The notes below the pieces were generated by a model. It was given only the letters and a program-made list of their open reading frames with translations. It did not search any database and was not told the DNA's origin. A DNA stretch of 64,000 nucleotides, taken from Pseudotabrizicola sp. GTDB taxonomy: Bacteria > Pseudomonadota > Alphaproteobacteria > Rhodobacterales > Rhodobacteraceae. A program made the translations under genes and the position numbers. Positions 1 to 8,155 of the stretch are shown here, in pieces; position 1 is the first letter of the stretch, and each line of letters begins with the position of its first letter. The DNA is taken from the NCBI RefSeq assembly GCF_030684215.1, contig NZ_JAUXOV010000038.1, forward strand, positions 186,001 through 250,000, in the 5' to 3' direction.

Positions 1-333
1 GAAATCATTGTCGGGCTTGCTCTGCGAAGCTTGGAAAGCCCTCCGCGGCAGCAGTGCGTTGATTTCCCGTTTGTGGGCCAGCAAGGTGCCGAGCGATCCC
101 ACGGGCACGTCGAACAGCGGGATGCCAAGCACAACGGCCGCCTCAAAGGCCGCGCCAATGGAGGTTCCGGGCTCCCCCGCTTCAAGTCGCTGGATCACCC
201 CCCGCGAGACTCCGGTTCGCACGGCAAGCTCAGCCGAAGTCATGCCTCGTTGGACCCGTGCTGCACGAATCATTTCGCCAAGAATGCTGACTGCCTCTCG
301 AGCATGCGTCGAGACCTGCGGAGCTTGCTTCAT
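1..333 (-). CDS. HipB-like XRE-family transcriptional regulator (partial, runs off the left edge)
   Basis: Partial gene: 111 codons are visible from the ATG at 333 and no stop is reached. Residues about 15-70 form a Cro/C1-type helix-turn-helix (LGEMIRAARVQRGMTSAEL, then RTGVSRGVIQRLEAGEP). Proteins of this build, with a GTSIGAAFEAAVVLGIPLF stretch after the helix-turn-helix and an acidic end (PDND), usually precede a HipA-type kinase toxin and act as its antitoxin and repressor. The partner would lie just left of position 1 and cannot be seen, so the toxin-antitoxin role is inferred. A perfect AT-rich palindrome 42 bases upstream is a likely autoregulatory operator. A plain solitary XRE regulator is the alternative. 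Confidence 0.72.
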   Translation of the reverse strand, partial: MKQAPQVSTHAREAVSILGEMIRAARVQRGMTSAELAVRTGVSRGVIQRLEAGEPGTSIGAAFEAAVVLGIPLFDVPVGSLGTLLAHKREINALLPRRAFQASQSKPDNDF

Positions 334-374
334 CTTGGAAGTTGATCCTCAAAAGAGCCTTAAAGGCGATATGA

Positions 375-390
375 GATCTATATATAGATC
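375..390. promoter_or_regulatory. 16-bp perfect palindrome, candidate operator of the HipB-like gene
   Basis: The sequence GATCTATATATAGATC is a perfect palindrome, 42 bases upstream of the HipB-like start codon. It stands in an AT-rich pocket and contains TATATA, which could also serve as a -10 element on either strand. HipB proteins bind palindromes in their own promoter, so the position suits autorepression. Binding by this protein is inferred. Confidence 0.45.
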
Positions 391-579
391 AATTATGGCT
401 TTGTCGAGACTCTGGCCACAACCTGCTGCAGACCACCAAATCGCCAGATCAGAAAGGCTTCGCGCGCGCGGCTTCCCCATAGATCTGGTCGATGGTTGCG
501 ACGCTTATTTCAAGGCACCTATTCCGAATGCAGGAAGGATAGTGTCTGATGAAACCTGCAGCTTTTGGAGATTTCTAAC

Positions 580-762
580 ATGACCCGAAGACCAACCCTT
601 GATGACATACAAGCTAAACAAGCGGCATTCATCGGCCCCCCGCCACCGCCACAGATACCAAAGTTCACGCGTACTTCGGATCGCGAGGCTGTCTACAAGA
701 TGATGCTGGACGATCTGATATCGAAGATCGCAAAGAACAGCCGTCAGGCGCTGAGAAAATAG
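580..762 (+). CDS. Small hypothetical protein, possibly the N-terminal stub of a broken TniB
   Basis: A 60-residue open frame with GGAG about 10 bases before the ATG at 580. The product has a proline run (GPPPPPQIPKF) followed by a helical basic segment ending in RQALRK. The next frame, starting three bases after its stop, resembles the C-terminal half of TniB ATPases. TniB proteins begin with a short N-terminal segment before the Walker A motif, so this may be the N-terminus of the same broken gene. The similarity is too weak to be certain, and an independent small protein is possible. Confidence 0.35.
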   Translation: MTRRPTLDDIQAKQAAFIGPPPPPQIPKFTRTSDREAVYKMMLDDLISKIAKNSRQALRK

Positions 763-764
763 GG

Positions 765-1286
765 AATTGCCTCAATACCCTGAAAACGCTCACCCAGAAC
801 AACGCATGGCCTGTGTGCCTTGTGTTGTCCGGGACCGAACAGCTCGAGCGGGTGCTGAACGACGACTACCAGCTCGGCCGCCGCCTGAACACCATGAACC
901 TCGCGCCTCTGAACTACGCGACGGATCGAAAGAGACTCGAGAAAATTGTCAAAACCTACATCGACGGGGCTGGCCTTCAGGACAATGCCTCAATGACTGA
1001 CAACTTTTTGCCGCGCATGATCGTGGGAACGTGTGCGCGGTTCGGGATCTTCATCGAGGTTCTGATTGAAGCGGTTCGCTGCGCGGTTTTTTCGGAGTCC
1101 CCGTCGGTCGAGCTCGAGCATTTTTGCGCGGGGTACAAACGGCGCGCAAGCTGTACCGCTGAGTTCAACCCGTTCATTTCTGTCGAGTGGCGGAAGATCG
1201 ATGCCAGCAAATTGTTCGAGAAGGAACCACCTCCCTCCACACCTCGGAAACGCACGCCCCGGGTGGTCAACTCCGATGATGAATAG
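765..1286 (+). pseudogene. TniB-like transposition ATPase remnant (C-terminal part only)
   Basis: The translated frame (NTLKTLTQNNAWPVCLVLSG, TEQLERVLNDDYQLGRRL, then ARFGIFIEVLIEAVRCAV and NPFISVEWRKIDASKLF) matches the C-terminal half of TniB/TnsC-type AAA+ ATPases of Tn5053/Tn552-like transposons. These proteins load the transposase on target DNA. The Walker A and B region is missing and the upstream piece is in another frame, so the ATPase is inactive or deleted. There is no convincing start: the first candidate is a GTG at 813 without a good ribosome-binding site. No TniA or TniQ follows; a terminator lies 27 bases downstream. Confidence 0.6.
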
Positions 1287-1312
1287 CCGATCGACGGCGA
1301 AGACGACAAAGT

Positions 1313-1338
1313 GGCCCGGTGCATGCACCGGGCCTTTT
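1313..1338 (+). terminator. Rho-independent terminator after the TniB remnant
   Basis: GGCCCGGTG and CACCGGGCC form a perfect 9-bp stem (1313-1321 with 1326-1334) around CATG, followed by TTTTCATTT. Confidence 0.75.
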
Positions 1339-1576
1339 CATTTCCGGGCGAACACACCAAAATCAATGAGATTTTGCGGGTTGAATCTATGGCAAATGCG
1401 GCGCTCTTGCTGCTCGGAATTTTGCCACACCCAATAAGATCATAAATTATCGCTTAACTTCAATACTTTATGAGATAACGATTTCGTGATCAGAAAGATT
1501 TGCGGCATCCGGCCTGACCGCGACCACGCCCGCCATTGCTTGCCCGAGAAGACGCGCGGCACGCGCGCGACGAGAC
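1339..1576. other. Non-coding spacer between the accessory edge and putA
   Basis: No supported gene. Bases 1370-1480 are AT-rich compared with the flanks. From about 1540 the sequence turns into a GC-rich stretch (cgcgcggcacgcgcgcgacg) that recurs almost identically near 34830-34850 and belongs to the intergenic element family described in the findings. No transposon end repeats were recognised. Confidence 0.5.
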
Positions 1577-1598
1577 AAAAACAGCGCGGCGCAGCCGC
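1577..1598 (-). terminator. Probable putA terminator
   Basis: On the minus strand, GCGGC-TGC-GCCGC (1598-1586) is followed by GCTG and five T (1581-1577), 19 bases beyond the putA stop. The stem is short. The following sequence GTCTCGTCG is shared with the terminator of the M3 peptidase gene near 14.08 kb. Confidence 0.5.
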
Positions 1599-1616
1599 TC
1601 CTTCAGATCAACCGCC

Positions 1617-4600
1617 TCAGCCAGAGACCTCGGCAAGCAGCTGGGCATTCCCGCCCGAGGCCGTGGTATCAATGCAGGCGTGTCGCTCCAGCGTGACATG
1701 GGCCACATCCGGCATCTCGGTAATCAGCGGCAGGATCGGCCCCGACCGCCCCGCAAGCGCGCGGGCATAGTCGCGGGCCGCCGCCTCGTCTCCCCACCAG
1801 ATCGCGCCGGAAAACCCTAGGGCGCTGCCCAGCGTCTCCGGCGTCAGTCCGGGCACTTCAACGGCCAACCCGCCCAAGGCGCGAACGGCCTCGGCCTGCG
1901 CCATCGCCTGCGCCGCCGTCGGGCCAAGGCACAAGATCGGCGCACGCGCCACGCGGGTCAGACGATTTGACTCCCCCGTAGGCCCCGGCAGATCAACCGT
2001 CAGCGGTGCCGGCGTCGCCTGCGGCGCACTCAGGGCCGCGCGCAGCTGCGCATCGCTCGTCACCGCCGAAGCGGTATTCCCCGCGTTTTCGGGCGCTGCC
2101 GCGCGGGTGAAACGATGCAGGTAATGCGGCCCGCCTGCCTTTGGCCCGGTGCCCGACAACCCCTCACCACCAAAGGGCTGGCTGCCCACCACCGCGCCAA
2201 TCTGGTTACGGTTGACATAGATATTGCCCACGCGCAGGGCCGCCACCACCTGCTGCACCCGGTCGTCAATCCTTGTGTGCAGACCAAAGGTCAGCCCGTA
2301 CCCGGTGGCATTCACCGCCCCGATCACCCGGTCCAGATCGACCGCCCTGAACGTTGCGACATGCAGCACCGGGCCAAAAATTTCGCGCGCCATGGCCGCA
2401 ATGCCCGGCACCCGGATCACCGTAGGGCCCACAAACGTGCCCCCCCGAGGTGCCGCCATTTCCTTCATCACCCGCCCCTCGGCGCGGGCCTGCGCCACAT
2501 AGGCCGCAATTCCCGCCTGTGCCTCAGCGTCGATCACCGGTCCCACATCGGTCGCCAGATCCCACGGATCGCCAAGGCTCAGATCGTCCATCGCGCCGAA
2601 CAACATCTCCAGCACCGTATCGGCAATGTCTTCCTGCACATACAGGCACCGCAGCGCCGAACAGCGCTGCCCCGCCGACTGAAAGCTGGATGCCAGAATG
2701 TCGCGCACGGCCTGTTCTGGCAGCGCGGTCGAGTCGACAACCATCGCATTCAAACCACCCGTTTCGGCGATCAACGGCGCGCCGGGGGCCATATGTTCGG
2801 CCATGCTGGCCCTGATCTTCATTGCGGTATCCGTGCCGCCGGTAAAGGCTACCCCCGCCACCCGCGTATCCGCCGTCAGCATCGCCCCGACTGCGCCATC
2901 ACCCGGCAACAGCTGCAAAGCCGATACCGGCACGCCCGCCTTGTGCAGCAAACCCACCGCAAACGCCGCGATCAGCGGTGTCTGTTCCGCAGGTTTGGCC
3001 AGCACCGCGTTTCCAGCCGCCAGCGCCGCCGCGATCTGCCCAGAGAAAATCGCCAACGGAAAGTTCCACGGGCTGATGCAAGCAAAGACACCCCGCGCGG
3101 GGTGGCAAAGCGCCGCCGCCCCATCGGCATAATAGCGCAGGAAATCCACCGCCTCGCGCAGTTCTGACACCGCATCGGCGTGGGTTTTGCCCGCCTCCCG
3201 CGCCAAGAGCGCAAAGATTGGCCCAAACTCCGCCTCATACAGATCGGCCGCCCGGTGCAGCACGTCGGCCCGCACCCTGGCCTCTGCCGCCCATGGCTCG
3301 GCCAGACGCAGCGCGGTATCCACATCCGGCCCCGCCGCATCCGTCACAAACCCCACCCGCGCAGCCGTGGCCGGGTTCAGCACCTCATGCCGCAACCCGC
3401 CCGCAGCCCGGCCTGCCAGCATCGGGGCCGCCTCAAACACCACATCGGCAAACGGCGCGCGCGCTGCCTCCACCGCCGCCAGATCCGGCGCGGCGCTCAG
3501 GTCAAACCCGCGCGCATTGCGGCGGTCGCCAAACAGCTCCGGCCCGGTCAGCAGCGCCTTGTTGGGCAGGGTCAGCCCCACCACCGCCGTCAACGGGCAG
3601 GCGGCGACGCGCAAGGGTGGCACATCCTCATCCACGATCTGGTTGACGAAACTGCTGTTGGCCCCGTTCTCCAGCAATCGCCGCACAAGATAGGCCAGCA
3701 AGTCACGATGCGCCCCCACCGGCGCATAGATCCTGCAGCGCGTGCCGTGGTCACTCAACACAATATCATGCAGCCGCTCGCCCATGCCATGCAGGCGCTG
3801 GAACTCATAGGCCATCGCATCCACGCCCATGTCTTCGGCCATGTGCAGCACCGCCGCGACCGTATGCGCATTATGCGTGGCAAATTGCGGATAAATCCGG
3901 TCGGTCATACCCAGCAGTTTGCGCGCATTGGCGATATAGGACACGTCCGTCGCCTCTTTGCGGGTGAACACCGGGAAAGACTCCAGCCCCAGCACCTGCG
4001 CCCGCTTGACCTCGGCGTCCCAATAGGCGCCCTTGACCAGCCGCACCATCAGCTTGCGGTCCAGCCGTTCCGCAGTGTCGTGCAGCCAGTCAATCACCGC
4101 GCCTGCGCGCCGACCATAAGCCTGCACCACCACGCCAAACCCGTCCCAACCGGCAAGCGAGGTATCGGCCAGCACCGCCTCGATCACCTCCAGCGACAAT
4201 TCCAGCCGATCGGCTTCCTCGGCGTCGATGTTGAATCCGATGCCCGCCGCACGCGCCAGCCCCGCCAGTGCGCGCACCCGCGGCACCAGTTCCGCCATCA
4301 CCCGCGCGCGCTTGGCCACCTCATAGCGCGGATGCAGCGCCGACAGCTTGACCGAAATGCCCGGATTGGCGCGTATGTCGTTGCCCTTGGCGGCACCCGC
4401 TATTGCCGTGATGGCGCGCGTATATGCCAGATGATACCGCCGCGCATCGCCTTCGGTGCGGGCCGCTTCCCCAAGCATGTCATAGCTATAGGTATAGCCC
4501 TTGCCCTCAAGATCACGCGCCCGGTCCATCGCGCGCTCAATCGTCTCGCCCAGCACGAAATTGCGGCCCATTTCTTTCATCGCCTGCGCCACCGCGCGCC

Positions 4601-5072
4601 GGATCACCGGCTCACCCAGCCGTTTGACCGCGCCGCGCAGGTGCCCAACCACCCCCGGCTCGCGGTCGTCCAGCACCTTGCCCGTCAGCATCAAGGCCCA
4701 TGTAGACGCATTCACCAACGAAGACGCCGACCGCCCCAGATGCCGCCCCCAGTCGCTTGGCGCGATCTTGTCCTCGATCAGCGCATCCATGGTTTCCGCA
4801 TCGGGCACCCGCAACAGTGCCTCGGCCAAACACATCAGCGCGATGCCTTCATCGGTGGAAAGGCCGTATTCGGCGAGGAAAACCTCCATCAACCCCGGCT
4901 TGGCGCTTTTGCGGATGCGGCTCACCAGATCGGCCCCCTGAGCCGAAATCGCCACCCGCGCCTCGGCTGGCAATGCGGCCTCGGCGATCAGCGACTGCAC
5001 CAGCGCTGCCTCATCGCGCAGCGCCTCATTCTGTATGATCATCATGGCAAGGGCGGGGGACTCATGCGGCAT
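1617..5072 (-). CDS. putA: Bifunctional proline dehydrogenase / L-glutamate gamma-semialdehyde dehydrogenase
   Basis: A 1151-residue PutA that oxidises proline to glutamate in two steps, with FAD and then NAD. The FAD-dependent barrel covers roughly residues 130-480 and carries RLVKGAYWD and the late motif YAPVGAHRDLL. The aldehyde dehydrogenase domain spans roughly 590-1010, with the general-base Glu in AETGG near 768 and the nucleophile Cys in GQRCSALRC near 802. No N-terminal ribbon-helix-helix DNA-binding domain is present, so this PutA cannot repress itself; the divergent Lrp-type gene next door fits that job. About 140 residues follow the dehydrogenase domain. AGGAGA seven bases before the ATG at 5072 supports the start. 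Confidence 0.97.
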   Translation of the reverse strand: MPHESPALAMMIIQNEALRDEAALVQSLIAEAALPAEARVAISAQGADLVSRIRKSAKPGLMEVFLAEYGLSTDEGIALMCLAEALLRVPDAETMDALIEDKIAPSDWGRHLGRSASSLVNASTWALMLTGKVLDDREPGVVGHLRGAVKRLGEPVIRRAVAQAMKEMGRNFVLGETIERAMDRARDLEGKGYTYSYDMLGEAARTEGDARRYHLAYTRAITAIAGAAKGNDIRANPGISVKLSALHPRYEVAKRARVMAELVPRVRALAGLARAAGIGFNIDAEEADRLELSLEVIEAVLADTSLAGWDGFGVVVQAYGRRAGAVIDWLHDTAERLDRKLMVRLVKGAYWDAEVKRAQVLGLESFPVFTRKEATDVSYIANARKLLGMTDRIYPQFATHNAHTVAAVLHMAEDMGVDAMAYEFQRLHGMGERLHDIVLSDHGTRCRIYAPVGAHRDLLAYLVRRLLENGANSSFVNQIVDEDVPPLRVAACPLTAVVGLTLPNKALLTGPELFGDRRNARGFDLSAAPDLAAVEAARAPFADVVFEAAPMLAGRAAGGLRHEVLNPATAARVGFVTDAAGPDVDTALRLAEPWAAEARVRADVLHRAADLYEAEFGPIFALLAREAGKTHADAVSELREAVDFLRYYADGAAALCHPARGVFACISPWNFPLAIFSGQIAAALAAGNAVLAKPAEQTPLIAAFAVGLLHKAGVPVSALQLLPGDGAVGAMLTADTRVAGVAFTGGTDTAMKIRASMAEHMAPGAPLIAETGGLNAMVVDSTALPEQAVRDILASSFQSAGQRCSALRCLYVQEDIADTVLEMLFGAMDDLSLGDPWDLATDVGPVIDAEAQAGIAAYVAQARAEGRVMKEMAAPRGGTFVGPTVIRVPGIAAMAREIFGPVLHVATFRAVDLDRVIGAVNATGYGLTFGLHTRIDDRVQQVVAALRVGNIYVNRNQIGAVVGSQPFGGEGLSGTGPKAGGPHYLHRFTRAAAPENAGNTASAVTSDAQLRAALSAPQATPAPLTVDLPGPTGESNRLTRVARAPILCLGPTAAQAMAQAEAVRALGGLAVEVPGLTPETLGSALGFSGAIWWGDEAAARDYARALAGRSGPILPLITEMPDVAHVTLERHACIDTTASGGNAQLLAEVSG

Positions 5073-5175
5073 CTGGCATCTCCTGTTTGGATCATCATAC
5101 CGCGCTATTCAAAGGCTGTTCACCCGATTATCATGCCTGCCAAAGCCATTCCGCCCGCAAATCAGGGAATTTTCG
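5073..5175. promoter_or_regulatory. putA-putR divergent control region
   Basis: A 103-base spacer between the divergent starts must hold both promoters and any PutR sites. No clear palindrome stands out; it contains AT-rich patches (atcatcatacc, gggaattttcg) of the loose kind that Lrp proteins bind. Confidence 0.5.
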
Positions 5176-5640
5176 ATGCCAACTGCAGAACCCGATCTGG
5201 ACCGTTTCGACCACGCCATCCTGCGCGTCCTGTCCACCGAGGGCCGGATCAGCGCGGTAGAACTCGCCCGCCGTATCGGGCTATCAAAAAGCCCGACCCA
5301 AGCGCGGATGAAACGACTAGAGGAATTGGGCGTAATCACCGGCTACCGCGCCGGACTGGACCCTATCAAAATGGGGCAAGCTCATGTCGCCTTTGTCGAG
5401 GTCAAGCTGGCCGACACCCGCGAAGCTGCGTTGCAAGCCTTCAACAAGGCAGTGATGACAGTGCCCGAAGTCGAGCAATGCCACATGATCGCCAGCCGGT
5501 TCGATTACCTGCTGAAAGTGCGCACGGCAGATATTCAGGCCTATCGCCGCGTGCTGGCAGAGCGCATCAGCGCCCTGCCCCATGTCACCAGCACCTCAAC
5601 CTATGTGGCGATGGAATCGGTCAAGGAAGGCCCGATCTGA
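5176..5640 (+). CDS. putR: Lrp/AsnC-family regulator of proline use
   Basis: A 154-residue Lrp-type protein. An N-terminal helix-turn-helix (about residues 8-55, FDHAILRVLSTEGRISAVEL then KSPTQARMKRLEELG) is followed by a ligand-sensing RAM domain. It is divergent from putA with a 103-base shared control region. In Alphaproteobacteria a PutR of this type activates putA in response to proline, so this is its probable role. The start at 5176 gives the normal family length; upstream in-frame starts would run through the putA promoter region. Confidence 0.9.
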   Translation: MPTAEPDLDRFDHAILRVLSTEGRISAVELARRIGLSKSPTQARMKRLEELGVITGYRAGLDPIKMGQAHVAFVEVKLADTREAALQAFNKAVMTVPEVEQCHMIASRFDYLLKVRTADIQAYRRVLAERISALPHVTSTSTYVAMESVKEGPI

Positions 5641-5787
5641 CCGGCCATTGCCGCGCACCAACGTCATCACGCAGGCCATACACGAACCAGACGTGGCGCA
5701 GCCTCAAAACACACCGGAAATTTTCTGCGTTTTCAATCGTTTGCCGCCACGACCGGGCCGGGCGCAGCGGCAGACCCATACCTTGGG

Positions 5788-7248
5788 TCAGGTGCGGAAC
5801 AGATCCTGTTCAACACCCGCCGCCTCGAACAGATAGTCGCGGCTCGCCTCCAGCTCGGCCCGCAGTTTGGCGATGTCATGGCCCAGCATCATACCCTGCC
5901 ACTTGCGCACCACGCCCGCGCAGATCACGGTCGACACGTTGGACCGCTCCATCAGCGTGACCACGGCCCCCGGCACATGGTTGAGTGGGGCCACGTTCAG
6001 CGCGGTTGCGTCCAGCAGGATGATATCGGCCTCTTTGCCCGGAGTCAGGGTACCGGTTTTATGATCCAGCTTCAGACCCTTGGCCCCTTCCACCGTGGCA
6101 AAGCGGATCACGTCCAGCGCCGACAGCAGCTTTGGATACTCCTCGCCCCGCAGCGCCTTTTCGTTGGCGATCATCCGTTGCAGCGTGATGGTGGACCGCA
6201 TCTGCGTGAACATATCCGCCGTCATGGTGCATTCCACATCGGTCGAAAGCGACGGCTGCATCCCCATATCCAGCGCCTGTTGCAGCGGCGGGTTGCCATG
6301 GCGCATCTGCATCTCGATCGGCACCGAAAGCGAGATATGCGCCCCCGCATCCGCCGCCGCCTTCCATGCCAGATCGCTCATCCCCGTCATATGGATGAAG
6401 ATGTTATCAGGGCCAAACTTCCCCGCCATCGCCAGCCCGTCAAAGGTCGGCTGCATGCCGAACGTACCCACCACATGCAAGGCAATCGGAATGCTCAACT
6501 CCCGCCCTATGGCCCATGCTTCCTCGTGGAACGGCAGATAGATCTCGCCCCCCATAACCATCGACAAAAGCTGGTTATCACTCGAGAAATGCTCGGTTTT
6601 TACCCGTCGCGCGTCGCCCGGATACTTGGCCAAATCGCCCCAGCCTTCAAAGTATCCCAGCACCGCCCGGCGTCCGGTATCGCGCAACGCACTGATCGCG
6701 GCGTCGGTGTGTTCGGGGCTGTGATGGATCTGGCTGACATCCATCACCGTGGTCACACCCGCATCAATCTGTGCGATGCCGCCGAACAATTCCGAAATAT
6801 AGACATCCTGCGGCCGATACAGCACCGAGAACTTTTGGAGCATCCATTCGTAATAGTTGGCAGTGCTCTCCGGGCGGCCATCGTTGACCAGAATCGCATC
6901 CGACAGCAGACTGCGCAGGGCGGTTTCAAACTGGTGGTGATGGGTGTCGATGAACCCCGGCATCACCACATGGCCGGTGGCATCAATCACGGCCGCGTCG
7001 CCCGCGTCGATCTGCGCCGCGACGGCCACGATCTTTGCCCCTTCCATCAGCACATCTCCCTTGGCAAAGTTGCCCACAGCGGCATCCATCGACAGCACAT
7101 GACCGCCCCTGATCAGCGTGCGCCGACCCGGCTGGCCGATCCCCACTGGCATGGGCGCTACCGACAGGGCACCCACAGCCGGGCGCGTGGCAGACGCGCC
7201 GCCGCTGTCAGCCGGGGCCTTGGTACGGGTATCACAGACTTTGCACAT
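5788..7248 (-). CDS. Amidohydrolase-superfamily hydrolase (deaminase-like), substrate unknown
   Basis: A 486-residue metal-dependent hydrolase of the TRZ/ATZ and nucleobase-deaminase branch. The N-terminal beta sandwich is followed by the metal-binding DTHHH (H103 and H105), later histidines in IALHVVGT and IFIHMTGMS, an active-site Asp in LSTDVECT, and the C-terminal return to the sandwich (TGTLTPGKEADIILL). Relatives hydrolyse C-N bonds in nucleobases or s-triazines. The N-terminus has an unusual CKVC pair and about 40 low-complexity residues. The neighbours (ring-cleavage dioxygenase, IclR regulator) suggest that it prepares a nitrogen-bearing ring compound for cleavage; that is inference. 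A TTCG-N5-CGAA palindrome lies 20 bases before its start. Confidence 0.85.
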   Translation of the reverse strand: MCKVCDTRTKAPADSGGASATRPAVGALSVAPMPVGIGQPGRRTLIRGGHVLSMDAAVGNFAKGDVLMEGAKIVAVAAQIDAGDAAVIDATGHVVMPGFIDTHHHQFETALRSLLSDAILVNDGRPESTANYYEWMLQKFSVLYRPQDVYISELFGGIAQIDAGVTTVMDVSQIHHSPEHTDAAISALRDTGRRAVLGYFEGWGDLAKYPGDARRVKTEHFSSDNQLLSMVMGGEIYLPFHEEAWAIGRELSIPIALHVVGTFGMQPTFDGLAMAGKFGPDNIFIHMTGMSDLAWKAAADAGAHISLSVPIEMQMRHGNPPLQQALDMGMQPSLSTDVECTMTADMFTQMRSTITLQRMIANEKALRGEEYPKLLSALDVIRFATVEGAKGLKLDHKTGTLTPGKEADIILLDATALNVAPLNHVPGAVVTLMERSNVSTVICAGVVRKWQGMMLGHDIAKLRAELEASRDYLFEAAGVEQDLFRT

Positions 7249-7267
7249 CCCTTAATCCTCCCAGATT

Positions 7268-7280
7268 TTCGTATAGCGAA
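7268..7280. promoter_or_regulatory. TTCG-N5-CGAA palindrome upstream of the amidohydrolase gene
   Basis: TTCGTATAGCGAA lies 20-32 bases before the amidohydrolase start, in the 85-base gap after the IclR gene. The same 13-base pattern occurs before the citryl-CoA-lyase-like gene (9093-9105). IclR-family regulators bind short palindromes of this size, so it is a candidate operator for the adjacent IclR protein. A further half site, TTCGCATTG, follows at about 7288. Confidence 0.5.
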
Positions 7281-7333
7281 ATTTTGTTCGCATTGATCAC
7301 AAGACAAAGATCGCCCTCGCAAAAGGGCCGGCC

Positions 7334-8152
7334 CTAGCGCGTGTCAAAAACCGCCGAAAGTGCCGGCACCCGCGCCGCCGCGGCACCAATCCGGCTAGCC
7401 GCCGCGCGCAAATCGGCTAGGCGGTTGGCAACCATCTCATCCGGCGTCACCATCCCAGAATATCCCGATGAATTCAGAGCGGCCACGACATGCCCTTCAG
7501 CACATCGAATGGGCACTGCCAAGGCGGTAATCCCGTAGTCCAACTGATCGACCGTGGTAGCAAATCCCGTCTCGCGCACCTGATCCACCAGCGCCCGCAG
7601 CGCCACTTTGCTGGTCACGGTGCGTGAGGTCAGGGCCACCGGCGTCATAGCCGCCAGCGTCCGCTCCAGTGCCGCGTCATCCAAGCCCGCCATGAGCACC
7701 CGCCCCAGACTGGTGGCATGTGCCGGATAGCGCGCGCCCACCACCGCCGTTGCCCGCCGCGCGCGTTGGGTGGAATGATGCGCAATATAGATCACATCGG
7801 CCCCGTCCAGCATCGCAACAGAGGCGGCATCGCCATGCGCCTCGACAATCTTGCGCAGTTCCGGCAGCAGCAATTCATCAATACGGGCGGCGAAATAGAA
7901 CCCCGACCCAAGACTCATGACCTTTGGCCGCAGATGAAACCGCTTGCCGTTCTGGCCCACGTAGCCAAGCGCGCCCAGCGTGATCAGACTGCGCCGTGCA
8001 GCAGCGGGTGACAGTCCGACGCGACGAGCGATCTCTGAAAGGGTCATGTCGGGATGGGCGGCATCAAAACATTCCAGCACCGCCAGCCCCTTGGCCAGCG
8101 CCTCGACAAACTCTGCCGGCCGTTCCGATTCCATCGTGCCACTCCCGTCCAT
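7334..8152 (-). CDS. IclR-family transcriptional regulator (PcaR/PobR-like)
   Basis: A 272-residue regulator with an N-terminal winged helix-turn-helix (about residues 15-75, KGLAVLECFDAAHPDMTLSE then SPAAARRSLITL) and a C-terminal effector-binding domain ending near SGYSGMVTPDEM. The pattern is that of the PcaR/PcaU/PobR branch, which controls protocatechuate and other aromatic pathways in response to aromatic or ring-cleaved acids. It starts three bases after the stop of the dioxygenase gene, so the two are cotranscribed. It is the likely reader of the two TTCG-N5-CGAA sites in this cluster. Confidence 0.9.
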   Translation of the reverse strand: MDGSGTMESERPAEFVEALAKGLAVLECFDAAHPDMTLSEIARRVGLSPAAARRSLITLGALGYVGQNGKRFHLRPKVMSLGSGFYFAARIDELLLPELRKIVEAHGDAASVAMLDGADVIYIAHHSTQRARRATAVVGARYPAHATSLGRVLMAGLDDAALERTLAAMTPVALTSRTVTSKVALRALVDQVRETGFATTVDQLDYGITALAVPIRCAEGHVVAALNSSGYSGMVTPDEMVANRLADLRAAASRIGAAAARVPALSAVFDTR

Positions 8153-8155
8153 GAC

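Noticed and set aside
8-583. A 191-codon plus-strand frame at the left edge
   Set aside because: Its first half is antisense to the HipB-like gene, which has clear helix-turn-helix similarity; the rest crosses the AT-rich promoter region.
1370-1500. Transposon terminal inverted repeats next to the TniB remnant
   Set aside because: No TGTC-type ends or paired inverted repeats could be matched in the visible flanks.
3180-5960. A 926-codon open frame on the plus strand
   Set aside because: It lies antisense to putA, is rich in His, Arg and Pro, and has no family motifs; it is a shadow of high-GC coding sequence.
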